A stretch of DNA of 44,188 bases from Chromobacterium sinusclupearum. Lineage in GTDB: Bacteria; Pseudomonadota; Gammaproteobacteria; Burkholderiales; Chromobacteriaceae. The DNA is taken from positions 70,454 through 114,641 of the forward strand of contig NZ_PPTF01000020.1 of the NCBI RefSeq assembly GCF_002902845.1, written 5' to 3'. The number at the start of each line of letters is the position of its first letter. The stretch's first letter is position 1. Both the position numbers and the translations under genes were made by a program. The notes under the pieces were generated by a model. It was not told where the DNA came from. It saw only the letters and a program-made list of their open reading frames with translations, and did no database searches. This document shows positions 16,953 through 25,876 of the stretch, piece after piece.

Positions 16953-18353
16953 ATGAAGCAGGCACTACAGCTCAAGGTTTCGCAACAGCTGACGCTGACC
17001 CCGCAGCTGCAGCAGTCGATCAAACTGCTGCAACTGTCCACGCTGGACCTGCAGGCCGAAGTGGAGCGCTTTTTGCTGGACAACCCGCTGCTGGAACGCG
17101 GCGACGAGCCGCGCGACAGCGACGCGCCCACGGAGGCGGCGGAAGCGCGGGAAACCACGGAGAGCGAAGCGGCAGACAGCCGCGACGACAGCGCCGGCGA
17201 GCTGCTGGACTGGGGCGCCGGCAGCCGCCACGGCGGCGACGACGACTACGACCCGATGCTCAACGTGCCCTGCCCGGTCAGCCTGCGCGAGCACCTGCTG
17301 GCGCAGCTGGGCGAGATCGCCTTGCCGCGCCGCGACGAGGCCATCGTGCGGCTGCTGATCGAGGAGCTGGACGACGACGGCTACCTGCCGCAAAGCCTGG
17401 ACGAGCTGGCCAGCCATCTGCCGCTGGAGCTGCAGCTGGAAAGCGACGAGCTGGCCGTGGGCCTCGCCCTGCTGCAGCAATTCGACCCGGCCGGCGTCGG
17501 CGCGCGCACGCTGGCGGAATCGCTGCAGCTGCAGCTGCAGCGGCTGCCCGCGGCCGAACCTGGCCATGCGCTGGCCCTGGCCATCGTGCGCGAACATCTG
17601 GCGCTGCTCGGCGGCCGCGACTACGCCAAGCTGAAAAAGCTGCTGGCTTGCAACGACGCCGAACTGCGCGCGGCGCAGGCGCTGATCGCCCGCCTCAACC
17701 CGCACCCGGCCACCGGCTTCAATCACGGCGATGTCCACTACGTGATCCCCGACATCAGCGTGCGCAAGCTGCGCGGACGCTGGGTGGCGGAGCTGAACCG
17801 CTCGGCCGTGCCGCGGCTGCGCGTCAACCAGCTGTACGAGCGCATGCTGGCCGACAGCCGCGGCCAGGGCGGCGAGATGTCCGCCCGGCTGCAGGAGGCG
17901 CGCTGGCTCGTCAAGAACATCCAGCAACGGTTTGACACCATCCTGAAAGTGGCGGAAGCTATTGTCGAGCGTCAACAGTTGTTCTTTGAACAAGGCGAAG
18001 TGGCGATGCGGCCGCTGATTCTGCGCGATATCGCGGAAGAGCTGGGCCTGCACGAATCCACCGTATCCCGCTCCACCAGCCAGAAATACCTGCTTTGTTC
18101 GCGAGGTTTGTTCGAGCTCAAGTATTTCTTCGGCAGTTCGTTGGAGACTGAAAGCGGTGACGAGTGTTCCGCCACCGCCATCAAGGCTCACATCCGCAGC
18201 ATGATAGAAGGCGAAAACCGGGCGAAGCCGCTGTCGGACAGCGCCCTCGCCGACGCGCTGGCCAAGCAAGGAATACAGGTTGCCAGACGCACCGTAGCCA
18301 AGTATCGTGAAGCCATGCAGATTCCGGCGGTGAATCTGCGCAAGGCGCTGTAA
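16953..18353 (+). CDS. rpoN: RNA polymerase sigma-54 factor
   Basis: A 466-residue protein with the three sigma-54 regions. The Gln/Leu-rich activator-interaction region (about 1-50, LTPQLQQSIKLLQLS) is followed by an acidic linker (about 50-95). The core-binding domain and the HTH/RpoN-box region come last, with ARRTVAKYREAM near the C-terminus. It recognises -24/-12 promoters and needs an enhancer-binding ATPase. One consensus site of this type lies in the window at 7482. It lies three bases after lptB, so it is probably co-transcribed. Confidence 0.97.
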   Translation: MKQALQLKVSQQLTLTPQLQQSIKLLQLSTLDLQAEVERFLLDNPLLERGDEPRDSDAPTEAAEARETTESEAADSRDDSAGELLDWGAGSRHGGDDDYDPMLNVPCPVSLREHLLAQLGEIALPRRDEAIVRLLIEELDDDGYLPQSLDELASHLPLELQLESDELAVGLALLQQFDPAGVGARTLAESLQLQLQRLPAAEPGHALALAIVREHLALLGGRDYAKLKKLLACNDAELRAAQALIARLNPHPATGFNHGDVHYVIPDISVRKLRGRWVAELNRSAVPRLRVNQLYERMLADSRGQGGEMSARLQEARWLVKNIQQRFDTILKVAEAIVERQQLFFEQGEVAMRPLILRDIAEELGLHESTVSRSTSQKYLLCSRGLFELKYFFGSSLETESGDECSATAIKAHIRSMIEGENRAKPLSDSALADALAKQGIQVARRTVAKYREAMQIPAVNLRKAL

Positions 18354-18422
18354 GAGCCTGCACAAGAATACAATGCCGCCCGACAACCCGCCCGGGCGGT
18401 CAACACCAGAAGGAGCTAGGGT

Positions 18423-18749
18423 ATGAACCTCAAAGTAACTGGCCTGCACCTGGAAGTCACTCCGTCGCTGCGCGAATACATCGAGAACAAACTGGAGCGC
18501 ATTACCCGCCATGTCGACAACGTGATCGACATCTCCGTGACCCTGTCGGTAGACAAACTGGTTCAAAAGGCTGAAGTCAATGTGCACCTGTCCGGCAAGG
18601 ACATCCACATCGAGGCTACCGAAGCCGACCTCTACGCCGCCATCGATCTCTTGATGGACAAGCTGGACCGCCAAGTGCTGAAGCACAAGGAAAAGCTGAC
18701 CGAACACCGCGTGCAAAGCTCCGGCGAAGTCCAGCAGCCCTCGCTGTGA
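18423..18749 (+). CDS. hpf: Ribosome hibernation promoting factor (short form)
   Basis: A 108-residue protein of the HPF/YhbH/YfiA family, in the short form without the C-terminal dimerisation domain. It begins [20 protein letters not shown] and continues with the conserved basic helix region. Short HPF works with RMF in forming inactive 100S ribosomes in stationary phase. A good ribosome site (AAGGAG) precedes the ATG. The position after rpoN and before ptsN is classical. A strong terminator follows directly. Confidence 0.95.
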   Translation: MNLKVTGLHLEVTPSLREYIENKLERITRHVDNVIDISVTLSVDKLVQKAEVNVHLSGKDIHIEATEADLYAAIDLLMDKLDRQVLKHKEKLTEHRVQSSGEVQQPSL

Positions 18750-18765
18750 CGCCTAGTTGAAAAGG

Positions 18766-18792
18766 ACGGGAACCGGGCGGTTCCCGTTTTTC
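18766..18792 (+). terminator. Intrinsic terminator after hpf
   Basis: ACGGGAACC (18766-18774) pairs with GGTTCCCGT (18779-18787) around GGGC, followed by a T-run. It separates the rpoN-hpf unit from ptsN-hprK-rapZ. Confidence 0.9.
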
Positions 18793-18871
18793 TTTGCGCT
18801 TGCCGGTTTTCAGTACTATCAAGGCAACGTAGAATTCCGGGTTTATCAAAGAGCCGCATGCATAATCCAAT

Positions 18872-19333
18872 ATGAATCTCATCGGCAAGATACTGACTCC
18901 GGACCATGTATTGCTGGATCTGGATGTCTCCAGCAAGAAGCGGGTGTTCGAGCAGGTCGGTCTCCTGGTGGAAAACACACGCGGCATCGCCCGCAGCGAA
19001 ATCTTCGACAGCCTGTTCAGCCGCGAGAAGCTCGGCTCTACCGGGCTGGGGCAAGGCGTCGCCATCCCGCACGGACGCGCGCGCGGCCTGAAGGAAGCCA
19101 CCGGCGTGTTCATCCGGCTGAAGGCCCCGATCCCGTTCGACGCGCCGGACGGCAAGCCGGTGCAGTGCCTGTTTGTGTTGCTGGTGCCGGAGCATGCCAC
19201 CGATCTGCATCTGCAGGTGCTGTCGGAATTGGCGCAATTGTTCTCCAGCCGGCAGATGCGCGAGAAAATGCTGAGCATCGGATTGCGCGACGAGCTCTAC
19301 CAGCAGCTCTGCGATTGGACCCCTAATGCCTAG
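18872..19333 (+). CDS. ptsN: PTS IIA-like nitrogen regulatory protein
   Basis: A 153-residue EIIA-Ntr protein. The phosphorylated His67 lies in GVAIPHGRA, and the surrounding STGLGQG is well conserved. It receives phosphate through the nitrogen PTS and regulates potassium transport and other targets rather than transporting sugar. The start is ATG 18872; its stop overlaps the hprK ATG by eight bases. The neighbouring hprK and rapZ form the standard betaproteobacterial regulatory cluster. Confidence 0.95.
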   Translation: MNLIGKILTPDHVLLDLDVSSKKRVFEQVGLLVENTRGIARSEIFDSLFSREKLGSTGLGQGVAIPHGRARGLKEATGVFIRLKAPIPFDAPDGKPVQCLFVLLVPEHATDLHLQVLSELAQLFSSRQMREKMLSIGLRDELYQQLCDWTPNA

Positions 19334-20282
19334 CATTACCGTACGCCGCCTGTATCAGGAAAATCAGCAGAAGCTTAACCTGACCTGGGTCGCCGGCACC
19401 GGCGGCTCGGACAACGTCATCGGCAACGACGACCAGCGCCCCACGCTGGCGCTGGTGGGCCACCTGAACTTCATCCACCCCAACCGCGTCCAGGTATTGG
19501 GCCTGGCGGAGGTCGACTACCTGAACAAGCTGGAGCAGTCGGCCGCCAAGACCGCGCTGGACCAGCTGTTCCACAAGAGCATGTCGGTGGTGATGGTGGC
19601 CAACGGCCAGCCGGTGCCGCGGCTGTTGCGCGACTACTGCCACAGCCACAACGTGCCGCTGATGACCAGCACGCTGGAAAGCCCGTACCTGATGGACGTG
19701 CTGCGCATCTATCTGGCGCGCGCGCTGGCGGTGTCCACCGTGCTGCACGGCGTATTCCTCGACGTGTTCGAGATCGGCGTGCTGATCATGGGCGACTCGG
19801 CCATGGGTAAAAGCGAATTGGCGCTGGAACTGATCTCGCGCGGCCACGGCATGGTCGCCGACGACGCGGTGGAGCTGTACCGCATCGGCCCGGACACGCT
19901 GGAAGGCCGCTGCCCGCCGCTGTTGCGCGACTTTCTCGAAGTGCGCGGCCTGGGCATCCTGAACATCCGCACCATCTTCGGCGAAACCGCCGTCCGCCCG
20001 AAGAAGGTGCTGAAGCTGATCATCCATCTGGTGAAGGCCAACGACCAGGCCATGCAGGCGCTGGACCGGCTGAACATCCAGTCCGAAACCCAGGACATCA
20101 TAGGCGTGACCGTGCGCAAAGTGGTGCTGCCGGTGGCCGCCGGCCGCAACTTGGCGGTACTGGTGGAAGCCGCCGTGCGCAACTACATCCTGCAGCTGCG
20201 CGGCATCGACAGCACCCGCGAGTTCATCGAACGACACACCAATTTCTTGCGAGACCAGGAAAATGCGCCTGATATTGATTAG
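19326..20282 (+). CDS. hprK: HPr kinase/phosphorylase
   Basis: A 318-residue protein. The P-loop is GDSAMGKS (about 155-162), followed by DDAVELYRI and the HprK signature [16 protein letters not shown]. The enzyme phosphorylates and dephosphorylates a serine of HPr, linking metabolite levels to PTS signalling. In betaproteobacteria it accompanies an incomplete PTS used for regulation. It overlaps ptsN by eight bases and rapZ by twenty. The HPr and enzyme I genes are not in the window. Confidence 0.96.
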   Translation: MPSITVRRLYQENQQKLNLTWVAGTGGSDNVIGNDDQRPTLALVGHLNFIHPNRVQVLGLAEVDYLNKLEQSAAKTALDQLFHKSMSVVMVANGQPVPRLLRDYCHSHNVPLMTSTLESPYLMDVLRIYLARALAVSTVLHGVFLDVFEIGVLIMGDSAMGKSELALELISRGHGMVADDAVELYRIGPDTLEGRCPPLLRDFLEVRGLGILNIRTIFGETAVRPKKVLKLIIHLVKANDQAMQALDRLNIQSETQDIIGVTVRKVVLPVAAGRNLAVLVEAAVRNYILQLRGIDSTREFIERHTNFLRDQENAPDID

Positions 20283-21105
20283 CGGCCTGTCCGGCTCCGG
20301 CAAATCCGTGGCCTTGCGCGCGCTGGAAGATTCCGGCTTTTACTGCGTGGACAATCTGCCAGCCAATATGCTGCCGGAAGCCATGGCCATGTATGAAGAG
20401 TTCGGTTACAGCGACATCGCCATCAGCGTCGACACCCGCTCCGGCCCGTCGCTGGGCGCGCTGCCGCAAGTCGTGACGCAGCTGCGCGGGCAAGGCATAG
20501 ACGTGCGCCTGCTGTTTCTGGAAGCCAAGCCCGCCACGCTGGTCAAACGCTTCTCCGAGACCCGCCGCCGCCACCCGTTGGCCGGCTCCGGCATCACGGT
20601 GGAAGAAAGCATCCAGGTCGAGCAGGAAATGCTGGGCGGCGTGCAGGAACTCGGCACCCGCATCGACACCAGCGAACTGTCGGCCAATGCGCTGCGCAGC
20701 TGGATACGCGAACTGGTGGACGCCGACAGCAGCCGGCTGACGCTGATTTTCCAATCCTTCGGCTTCAAGCATGGCGTGCCGCAGGACGCCGATTTCGTGT
20801 TCGACGCCCGCTGCCTGCCCAACCCGTATTACGATCCGCTGCTGCGTCCGCTGACCGGGCGCGACCGGCCCATCGTCGACTTCTTCGCCCAGCACGCCGA
20901 AGTGGCCGACATGATCGCCGACATCCGGTCGCTGATCGCCAAGTGGCTGCCCTGTTACAGCAAGGAAAACCGCAGCTACCTGACGGTGGCCGTCGGCTGC
21001 ACCGGCGGCCAGCACCGCTCGGTCTTCATCATCGAAAGCCTGGCCCGCGCCTTCGCCGACCAGCAAGTGCTGGTGCGCCACCGCCAGTTGCATCCCGACC
21101 ATTGA
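20263..21105 (+). CDS. rapZ: RNase adapter RapZ / nucleotide-binding protein
   Basis: A 280-residue protein with an N-terminal Walker A motif GLSGSGKS (8-15) and the conserved C-terminal [10 protein letters not shown]. In E. coli RapZ guides RNase E to the small RNA GlmZ and senses glucosamine 6-phosphate, controlling glmS. Whether GlmZ/GlmY exist in this organism cannot be seen here. The start lies 20 bases inside hprK. A GC-rich hairpin (21113-21130) without a T-run separates it from ubiX. Confidence 0.94.
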   Translation: MRLILISGLSGSGKSVALRALEDSGFYCVDNLPANMLPEAMAMYEEFGYSDIAISVDTRSGPSLGALPQVVTQLRGQGIDVRLLFLEAKPATLVKRFSETRRRHPLAGSGITVEESIQVEQEMLGGVQELGTRIDTSELSANALRSWIRELVDADSSRLTLIFQSFGFKHGVPQDADFVFDARCLPNPYYDPLLRPLTGRDRPIVDFFAQHAEVADMIADIRSLIAKWLPCYSKENRSYLTVAVGCTGGQHRSVFIIESLARAFADQQVLVRHRQLHPDH

Positions 21106-21146
21106 ACAGGACGCGGGCGGCAACGCCCGCCCCTGGAGACTGCCCG

Positions 21147-21755
21147 ATGTCCCGCCGCCAAACCGTCACCGTCGCCCTTACCGGCGCCTCCGGCCTGCCC
21201 TACGGCCTGCGCCTGATCGAAACCCTGCTCGCCGCTGGCATCCGGGTGTGGGTGCTGTATTCGCAAGCCGCGCAGATCGTGGCCAAGCAGGAAATGGAAC
21301 TGACGCTGCCATCGCGCCCGGCGGAAATGAAAGCCTGGCTGCTGCAGCGCTATCCGGCCGCGCCGGATCTGCTGGAAGTTTACGGCCGCGAGGAATGGTT
21401 CGCGCCGGCAGCCTCCGGCTCCAACCCGCCGGACGCCATGGTGGTGTGCCCGTGCTCCATGGGCACGCTGGCGGCCATCCGCCACGGCATGAGCGACAAT
21501 CTGATCGAACGCGCCGCCGACGTCTGCATCAAGGAGCAGCGCAAGCTGGTGCTGGTGCCGCGCGAAACGCCGCTATCGGCCATCCATCTGGAAAACATGC
21601 TGGAACTGGCGCGCCTGGGCGTGGTGATCCTGCCGCCCTCCCCCGGCTTCTATACTCATCCGAAGAGCGTGGACGACATGGTGGACTTCGTCGTCTCGCG
21701 CGTGCTGGATCAACTGGGCGTGGAGCAGACGCTGACGCCGCGCTGGGGGGAATAA
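21147..21755 (+). CDS. ubiX: Flavin prenyltransferase UbiX
   Basis: A 202-residue flavoprotein with the N-terminal TGASGLPYGLRLIETL and the later CPCSMGTLAAI and MLELARLGVVILPPSPGFY. UbiX makes the prenylated FMN cofactor used by the decarboxylase UbiD in ubiquinone synthesis. The ATG at 21147 has TGGAGA upstream. nnrD starts two bases after its stop, so they are co-transcribed. Confidence 0.94.
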   Translation: MSRRQTVTVALTGASGLPYGLRLIETLLAAGIRVWVLYSQAAQIVAKQEMELTLPSRPAEMKAWLLQRYPAAPDLLEVYGREEWFAPAASGSNPPDAMVVCPCSMGTLAAIRHGMSDNLIERAADVCIKEQRKLVLVPRETPLSAIHLENMLELARLGVVILPPSPGFYTHPKSVDDMVDFVVSRVLDQLGVEQTLTPRWGE

Positions 21756-21757
21756 GC

Positions 21758-23224
21758 ATGGACGGCGGCCCTATCCTCAGCCTGCCAGGGCTGCGCCAAC
21801 TGGAGCAGTCCGCCGAAGCCGCCGGACTGGACCTGATGCGCCGCGCGGCGCAGGCCGCCGCCGACTGGACCGCTCAGCATGCCCCCGCGGCCTCCCGCCT
21901 GCTGGTTTGCGCCGGCCCCGGCAACAATGGCGGCGACGCCTTGTACGCCGCGCTGGCGCTGCATCAGCGCGGCTACCGGCTGGACGTCCTGCAACCGTCG
22001 CCGCCGGCCAGCGCGGCCTGCCGCGCGGCGCGCTTGGCGGCGGAACAGGCCGGCCTCGCCATCTGGCCTACCCTGCCGGATGACTATCCGGCGCCGGCCC
22101 TGCTGATCGATGGCTTGTTCGGCATCGGCCTGTCGCGGCCGCTGGACGCAGGCTGGCAGCGGCTGATGCATGCGCTGAACACCCTGGCCTGCCCCAAGCT
22201 GGCGCTGGACTGCCCCAGCGGCCTGAATGCCTACACCGGCCAGCCGCTGGGCGCGGCCCTGCGCGCCGACCACACCTTGACCTTCCTCTGCCATAAGCCG
22301 GGCCTGTTTGGCGGCCCTGGCGCCGACTTGGCCGGCGCGGTGACGCTGGCCCGCTTGGACTGCCCGGCCAATCTATACCCGCCGGCCGAAGGCGCGCTGA
22401 ATGCGCCCGACGCCTCGCCGCTGGCACGGTCGCGGGACAGCCACAAAGGCAGCTATGGCAGCGTCTGCATCCTGGGCGGCGCGCCGGGCATGCTGGGCGC
22501 GGTCTTGCTGGCCGGACGCAGCGCGCTGCGCGGCGGCGCGGGCAAAGTCTATCTGTGCCCGCTGGACGACCGGCTGCCGGTGGACCCGACCACGCCGGAA
22601 CTGATGATACGCCCGGTCGACGAAATGGCTGCGCTGCCGGGCGCGGACGTCATCGCCGTCGGCCCAGGCCTGGGGCAGCAGCCTTGGGCCGAGCAACTGC
22701 TGGAGCAGACGCTGGCGCAAACCCAGCCCCTGGTGCTGGACGCAGATGCGCTGAATCTATTGGCCGCCCGTCCCGCGCTGGCCGCCAAGCTGGCCGCCCG
22801 CCCCTTCCCGACCGTCCTCACGCCGCACCCGGCGGAAGCGGCGCGTCTGCTGGGGCTGGACACCACAGCCATTCAGGCCGATCGGGTGCGGCATGCGCGC
22901 GCGCTGGCGGCGCGTTTCCACTGCGTCGTCGTCCTGAAAGGCGCCGGCAGCCTGATTGCTCGGCCTGACGGCTACTACCTGGTCAATGCCAGCGGCGGGC
23001 CGGAGTTGGCCGCGGCCGGCCAGGGCGACGTGCTGACCGGCCTGCTCGCGGCCCTGCTGGCGCAGCGCCTGCCGACATTTGAAGCCGCGGCGCTGGCGGT
23101 GTGCCTGCACGGGCTAGCCGGCGACGACTATCGTCTCGAAACCGGCGGACCGATAGGCCTGACCGCCTCCGCCACGGCGGAGCGAATCAGCCGCGTCGCC
23201 AACAGGCTGCTCGCCGCGCGCTGA
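21758..23224 (+). CDS. nnrD: Bifunctional NAD(P)H-hydrate epimerase / ADP-dependent dehydratase
   Basis: A 488-residue fusion. The N-terminal YjeF epimerase domain (about 1-215) has CAGPGNNGGDALYAA. The C-terminal ribokinase-like dehydratase domain has HKGSYGSVCILGG and the nucleotide site SGGPELAAAGQGDVLTG. Together they repair hydrated NADH and NADPH. The variant GGPELAAAG differs slightly from the more usual GNPGMATGG. The start ATG 21758 is two bases after ubiX and is preceded by a G-run. Confidence 0.92.
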   Translation: MDGGPILSLPGLRQLEQSAEAAGLDLMRRAAQAAADWTAQHAPAASRLLVCAGPGNNGGDALYAALALHQRGYRLDVLQPSPPASAACRAARLAAEQAGLAIWPTLPDDYPAPALLIDGLFGIGLSRPLDAGWQRLMHALNTLACPKLALDCPSGLNAYTGQPLGAALRADHTLTFLCHKPGLFGGPGADLAGAVTLARLDCPANLYPPAEGALNAPDASPLARSRDSHKGSYGSVCILGGAPGMLGAVLLAGRSALRGGAGKVYLCPLDDRLPVDPTTPELMIRPVDEMAALPGADVIAVGPGLGQQPWAEQLLEQTLAQTQPLVLDADALNLLAARPALAAKLAARPFPTVLTPHPAEAARLLGLDTTAIQADRVRHARALAARFHCVVVLKGAGSLIARPDGYYLVNASGGPELAAAGQGDVLTGLLAALLAQRLPTFEAAALAVCLHGLAGDDYRLETGGPIGLTASATAERISRVANRLLAAR

Positions 23225-23296
23225 ACGCCGCCTTTGCCGCCGACCGCGGTTTGTGGTTAACATCGACCAGGCACCCCCACCCTCCGGAGAGTTGTC

Positions 23297-24220
23297 TTGT
23301 CGCTCCAGCATAACCAGAAAAAAGCCTACGCCTTCGGCCTGGGCGCCGTGCTGGCATGGTCCACCGTCGCCAGCGCCTTCAAGCTCAGCCTGCAATACCT
23401 CAGCCCGATGCAACTGCTGCTGTACGCCAGCATCGCCTCGCTGCTGGCCCTGCTATCCATCCTGGCCTGGCAGCGCCGCCTGCCGGAACTGGCCGCGGCT
23501 TTCCGGGCGCATTGGAAAAGCTCGCTGCTATTCGGCGCCGTCAACCCGTTCGCCTACTATCTGGTGCTGTTCCAGGCGTATTCCCTGCTGCCGGCGCAGG
23601 AGGCGCAGGCGATCAACTACACCTGGGCGCTGACCATGACGCTGCTGGCGGTGCCGCTGTTGAAACAGGCGCTGAGGCTGCAGGACGCCGCCGCGGCGCT
23701 GATTTGCTACCTCGGCGTGCTGGTGATCGGCACCCGCGGCCAATTGCTGGAGCTGCACTTCTCCAACCAGTTGGGGGTGCTGCTGGCGCTGTGCTCGACG
23801 CTGCTGTGGGCCGGCTATTGGATCTTCAATACCCGCGACGCGCGGGAACCGGTGCTGGGCCTGACGCTGAACTTCGCCTGCAGCCTGCCCTTGAGCCTGG
23901 CCTGGTGCGCCTGGCACGGCCAACTGGCGCTGCCCGCCTGGCAGGGGCTGGCCGGCGCCGCCTATGTCGGCGCGCTGGAAATGGGCTTCACCTTCGTGCT
24001 GTGGCTGACGGCGATGAAGCTGACGCGCAGCACCGCCAGCATCGCCAACCTGATTTTCCTGTCGCCGCTGGTCTCGCTGTTGCTGATCCACCTGCTCGTC
24101 GGCGAGGCCATCCTGCCGTCGACGCTGCTGGGATTGGCATTGATACTGGGCGGGCTGGCGGCGCAAAAACTGCCGCTGGGCCGACGCGCGCGCGCGCAGT
24201 TGGCGGACGGCCAGAGCTGA
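23297..24220 (+). CDS. EamA/DMT-family membrane transporter
   Basis: A 307-residue protein with about ten hydrophobic helices arranged as two EamA repeats, the drug/metabolite transporter fold. Members export amino acids, nucleosides or drugs; the substrate here is not evident. The start is TTG 23297, chosen because GGAGA lies six bases upstream; no in-frame ATG precedes the first helix. It follows nnrD by 72 bases. Confidence 0.85.
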   Translation: MSLQHNQKKAYAFGLGAVLAWSTVASAFKLSLQYLSPMQLLLYASIASLLALLSILAWQRRLPELAAAFRAHWKSSLLFGAVNPFAYYLVLFQAYSLLPAQEAQAINYTWALTMTLLAVPLLKQALRLQDAAAALICYLGVLVIGTRGQLLELHFSNQLGVLLALCSTLLWAGYWIFNTRDAREPVLGLTLNFACSLPLSLAWCAWHGQLALPAWQGLAGAAYVGALEMGFTFVLWLTAMKLTRSTASIANLIFLSPLVSLLLIHLLVGEAILPSTLLGLALILGGLAAQKLPLGRRARAQLADGQS

Positions 24221-24328
24221 GTCGGCGCGTAAACGCGCCACGGGTTGCGGCCTCCGATTCGATCACTCATGGAAATTCACGCCCGATCTGCCTACGATTG
24301 ACTTTGAGGGCACGACTAAGCAGGCACC

Positions 24329-25876
24329 ATGAAAAGCATCAAGACAAGGCTTATGCTATGGCTGATGGCCTGGATCACTGTCATTCTGGGCAGTACCGGC
24401 CTGTATTTCTACCTACACGACTACGGGATAGACCAGAGCGATTTCCAAACCCAACGCGCAGCCGTGCGTTCCCGTTTGTCGCTCTCCCTGCCCCATGGCA
24501 TCTGGCAGCTGGATGATGAAAACGTCAGGCTGGCGCTGGACAGCGAATTGAGCTGGCCATCGGTGATCGCCATCAACGTCAAGGGAGAAAGCGGCCTGAA
24601 CCTGGGACGCACGCGCGACAACAACGGCAATCTGCGCGACATGCTGCCCAACGAGCATCCCAAGGCGGACGATGTGCTCGGCATTCCCATCATCTATCAG
24701 GGCAAGGAACACCTGGGCACCGCCACCGTCTACCTGTCGCACGAGGCCTTGCGCGCGCGGGAAAACCAGCACTTGATCACCATCATCGCCCAGATCCTGC
24801 TGCTGGACGGCATGATCTTCTTCATCATGTCGTTCAACCTGCAACGCTTCATCTTCCAGCCGCTGGCCAAACTGCAGCAGGCGCTGAACACCGCCATCCG
24901 CGCGCCGGACGCCAGCGGCGCCCAGATCACCCATCTGGCGGACGACGAAATCGGCGGCATCGTCAACGGCTTCAACCGCATCGTGGCCCGCACCGCCGCC
25001 GATCTGGTGAAACGGACGGCGGCGGAGGCGATCGCCCGCGAGGAAAAGGAAAAAGCCCAGCAGGCCTACAGCCAGCTGATCGCCACTCAAGAAACCCTAG
25101 TGGAGGCGGAAAAGATGGCGTCTTTGGGCAGCCTGGTCGCCGGCGTCGCCCACGAAATCAACACGCCGGTAGGCATCACGCTGACCGCCGCCTCGCACCT
25201 GGGCACCGCCACGTCACACATCACCGGCAAGCTGGAGAGCGGCAACATCAAGAAGAGCGATTTCCAGAGCTATCTGGAGACGGCGCAGGAATGCTGCGAG
25301 CTGATCCTGGCCAATTCCGAGCGCGCCGCCAACCTGATCCACAGCTTCAAGCAGGTGGCCGTGGACCAGACCAGCGAGGCGCGCCGCAGCTTCCACCTGC
25401 ACGACTACCTGAACGAAGTGATCACCAGCTTGAAGCCGCGCTTCAAGCACACCAAGGTCAATATCGACATACAATGCGAAGAAGACATCCTGCTGGACAG
25501 CTATCCTGGCGCCCTGGCCCAGGTGCTGACCAATCTGGTTGTGAACGCCCTGATTCACGGCTACGAAAGCGGCGAAATAGCCGGCGTCATTCTGATAGAA
25601 GCCCATCGCCACGACGACCAACATGTGTCCCTGACGATCAGCGACAACGGCAAGGGCATCGCGGCGGAGAACCTGGGCCGGATTTTCGACCCGTTCTTCA
25701 CGACGCGTCGCGGCAGCGGCGGCAGCGGGCTGGGCCTGAACATCGTCTACAACATCGTTCGGCAGCGGCTGGGCGGTAACATCGAAGTGCACAGCGAGCT
25801 GGGGCAAGGCACCCGCTTCAAACTGGAAATGCCGTGCATCGCCCCGACAGTCCAGCATAAGGAGAATGTGGCATGA
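24329..25876 (+). CDS. Sensor histidine kinase of a two-component pair
   Basis: A 515-residue membrane kinase. TM1 is about 8-29 and a periplasmic sensor region about 30-148. TM2 is about 149-168, followed by HAMP (to about 225) and a coiled coil. The H-box has His275 in VAGVAHEINTPVG. The ATPase domain has LTNLVVNALIHG, SDNGKGI, FDPFFTTRRG and SGLGLNIV. The ligand cannot be inferred. The stop overlaps the ATG of the HD-GYP response regulator by four bases, so they are a cognate pair. Confidence 0.9.
   Translation: MKSIKTRLMLWLMAWITVILGSTGLYFYLHDYGIDQSDFQTQRAAVRSRLSLSLPHGIWQLDDENVRLALDSELSWPSVIAINVKGESGLNLGRTRDNNGNLRDMLPNEHPKADDVLGIPIIYQGKEHLGTATVYLSHEALRARENQHLITIIAQILLLDGMIFFIMSFNLQRFIFQPLAKLQQALNTAIRAPDASGAQITHLADDEIGGIVNGFNRIVARTAADLVKRTAAEAIAREEKEKAQQAYSQLIATQETLVEAEKMASLGSLVAGVAHEINTPVGITLTAASHLGTATSHITGKLESGNIKKSDFQSYLETAQECCELILANSERAANLIHSFKQVAVDQTSEARRSFHLHDYLNEVITSLKPRFKHTKVNIDIQCEEDILLDSYPGALAQVLTNLVVNALIHGYESGEIAGVILIEAHRHDDQHVSLTISDNGKGIAAENLGRIFDPFFTTRRGSGGSGLGLNIVYNIVRQRLGGNIEVHSELGQGTRFKLEMPCIAPTVQHKENVA

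Noticed and set aside
16965..18716. A 583-codon open frame antisense to rpoN and hpf
   Set aside because: Same reason: it is low complexity and lies opposite well-identified genes.
24299..24328. Possible sigma-54 promoter before the histidine kinase (GGGCACGACTAAGC)
   Set aside because: The spacing between the GG and GC elements is one base too short.
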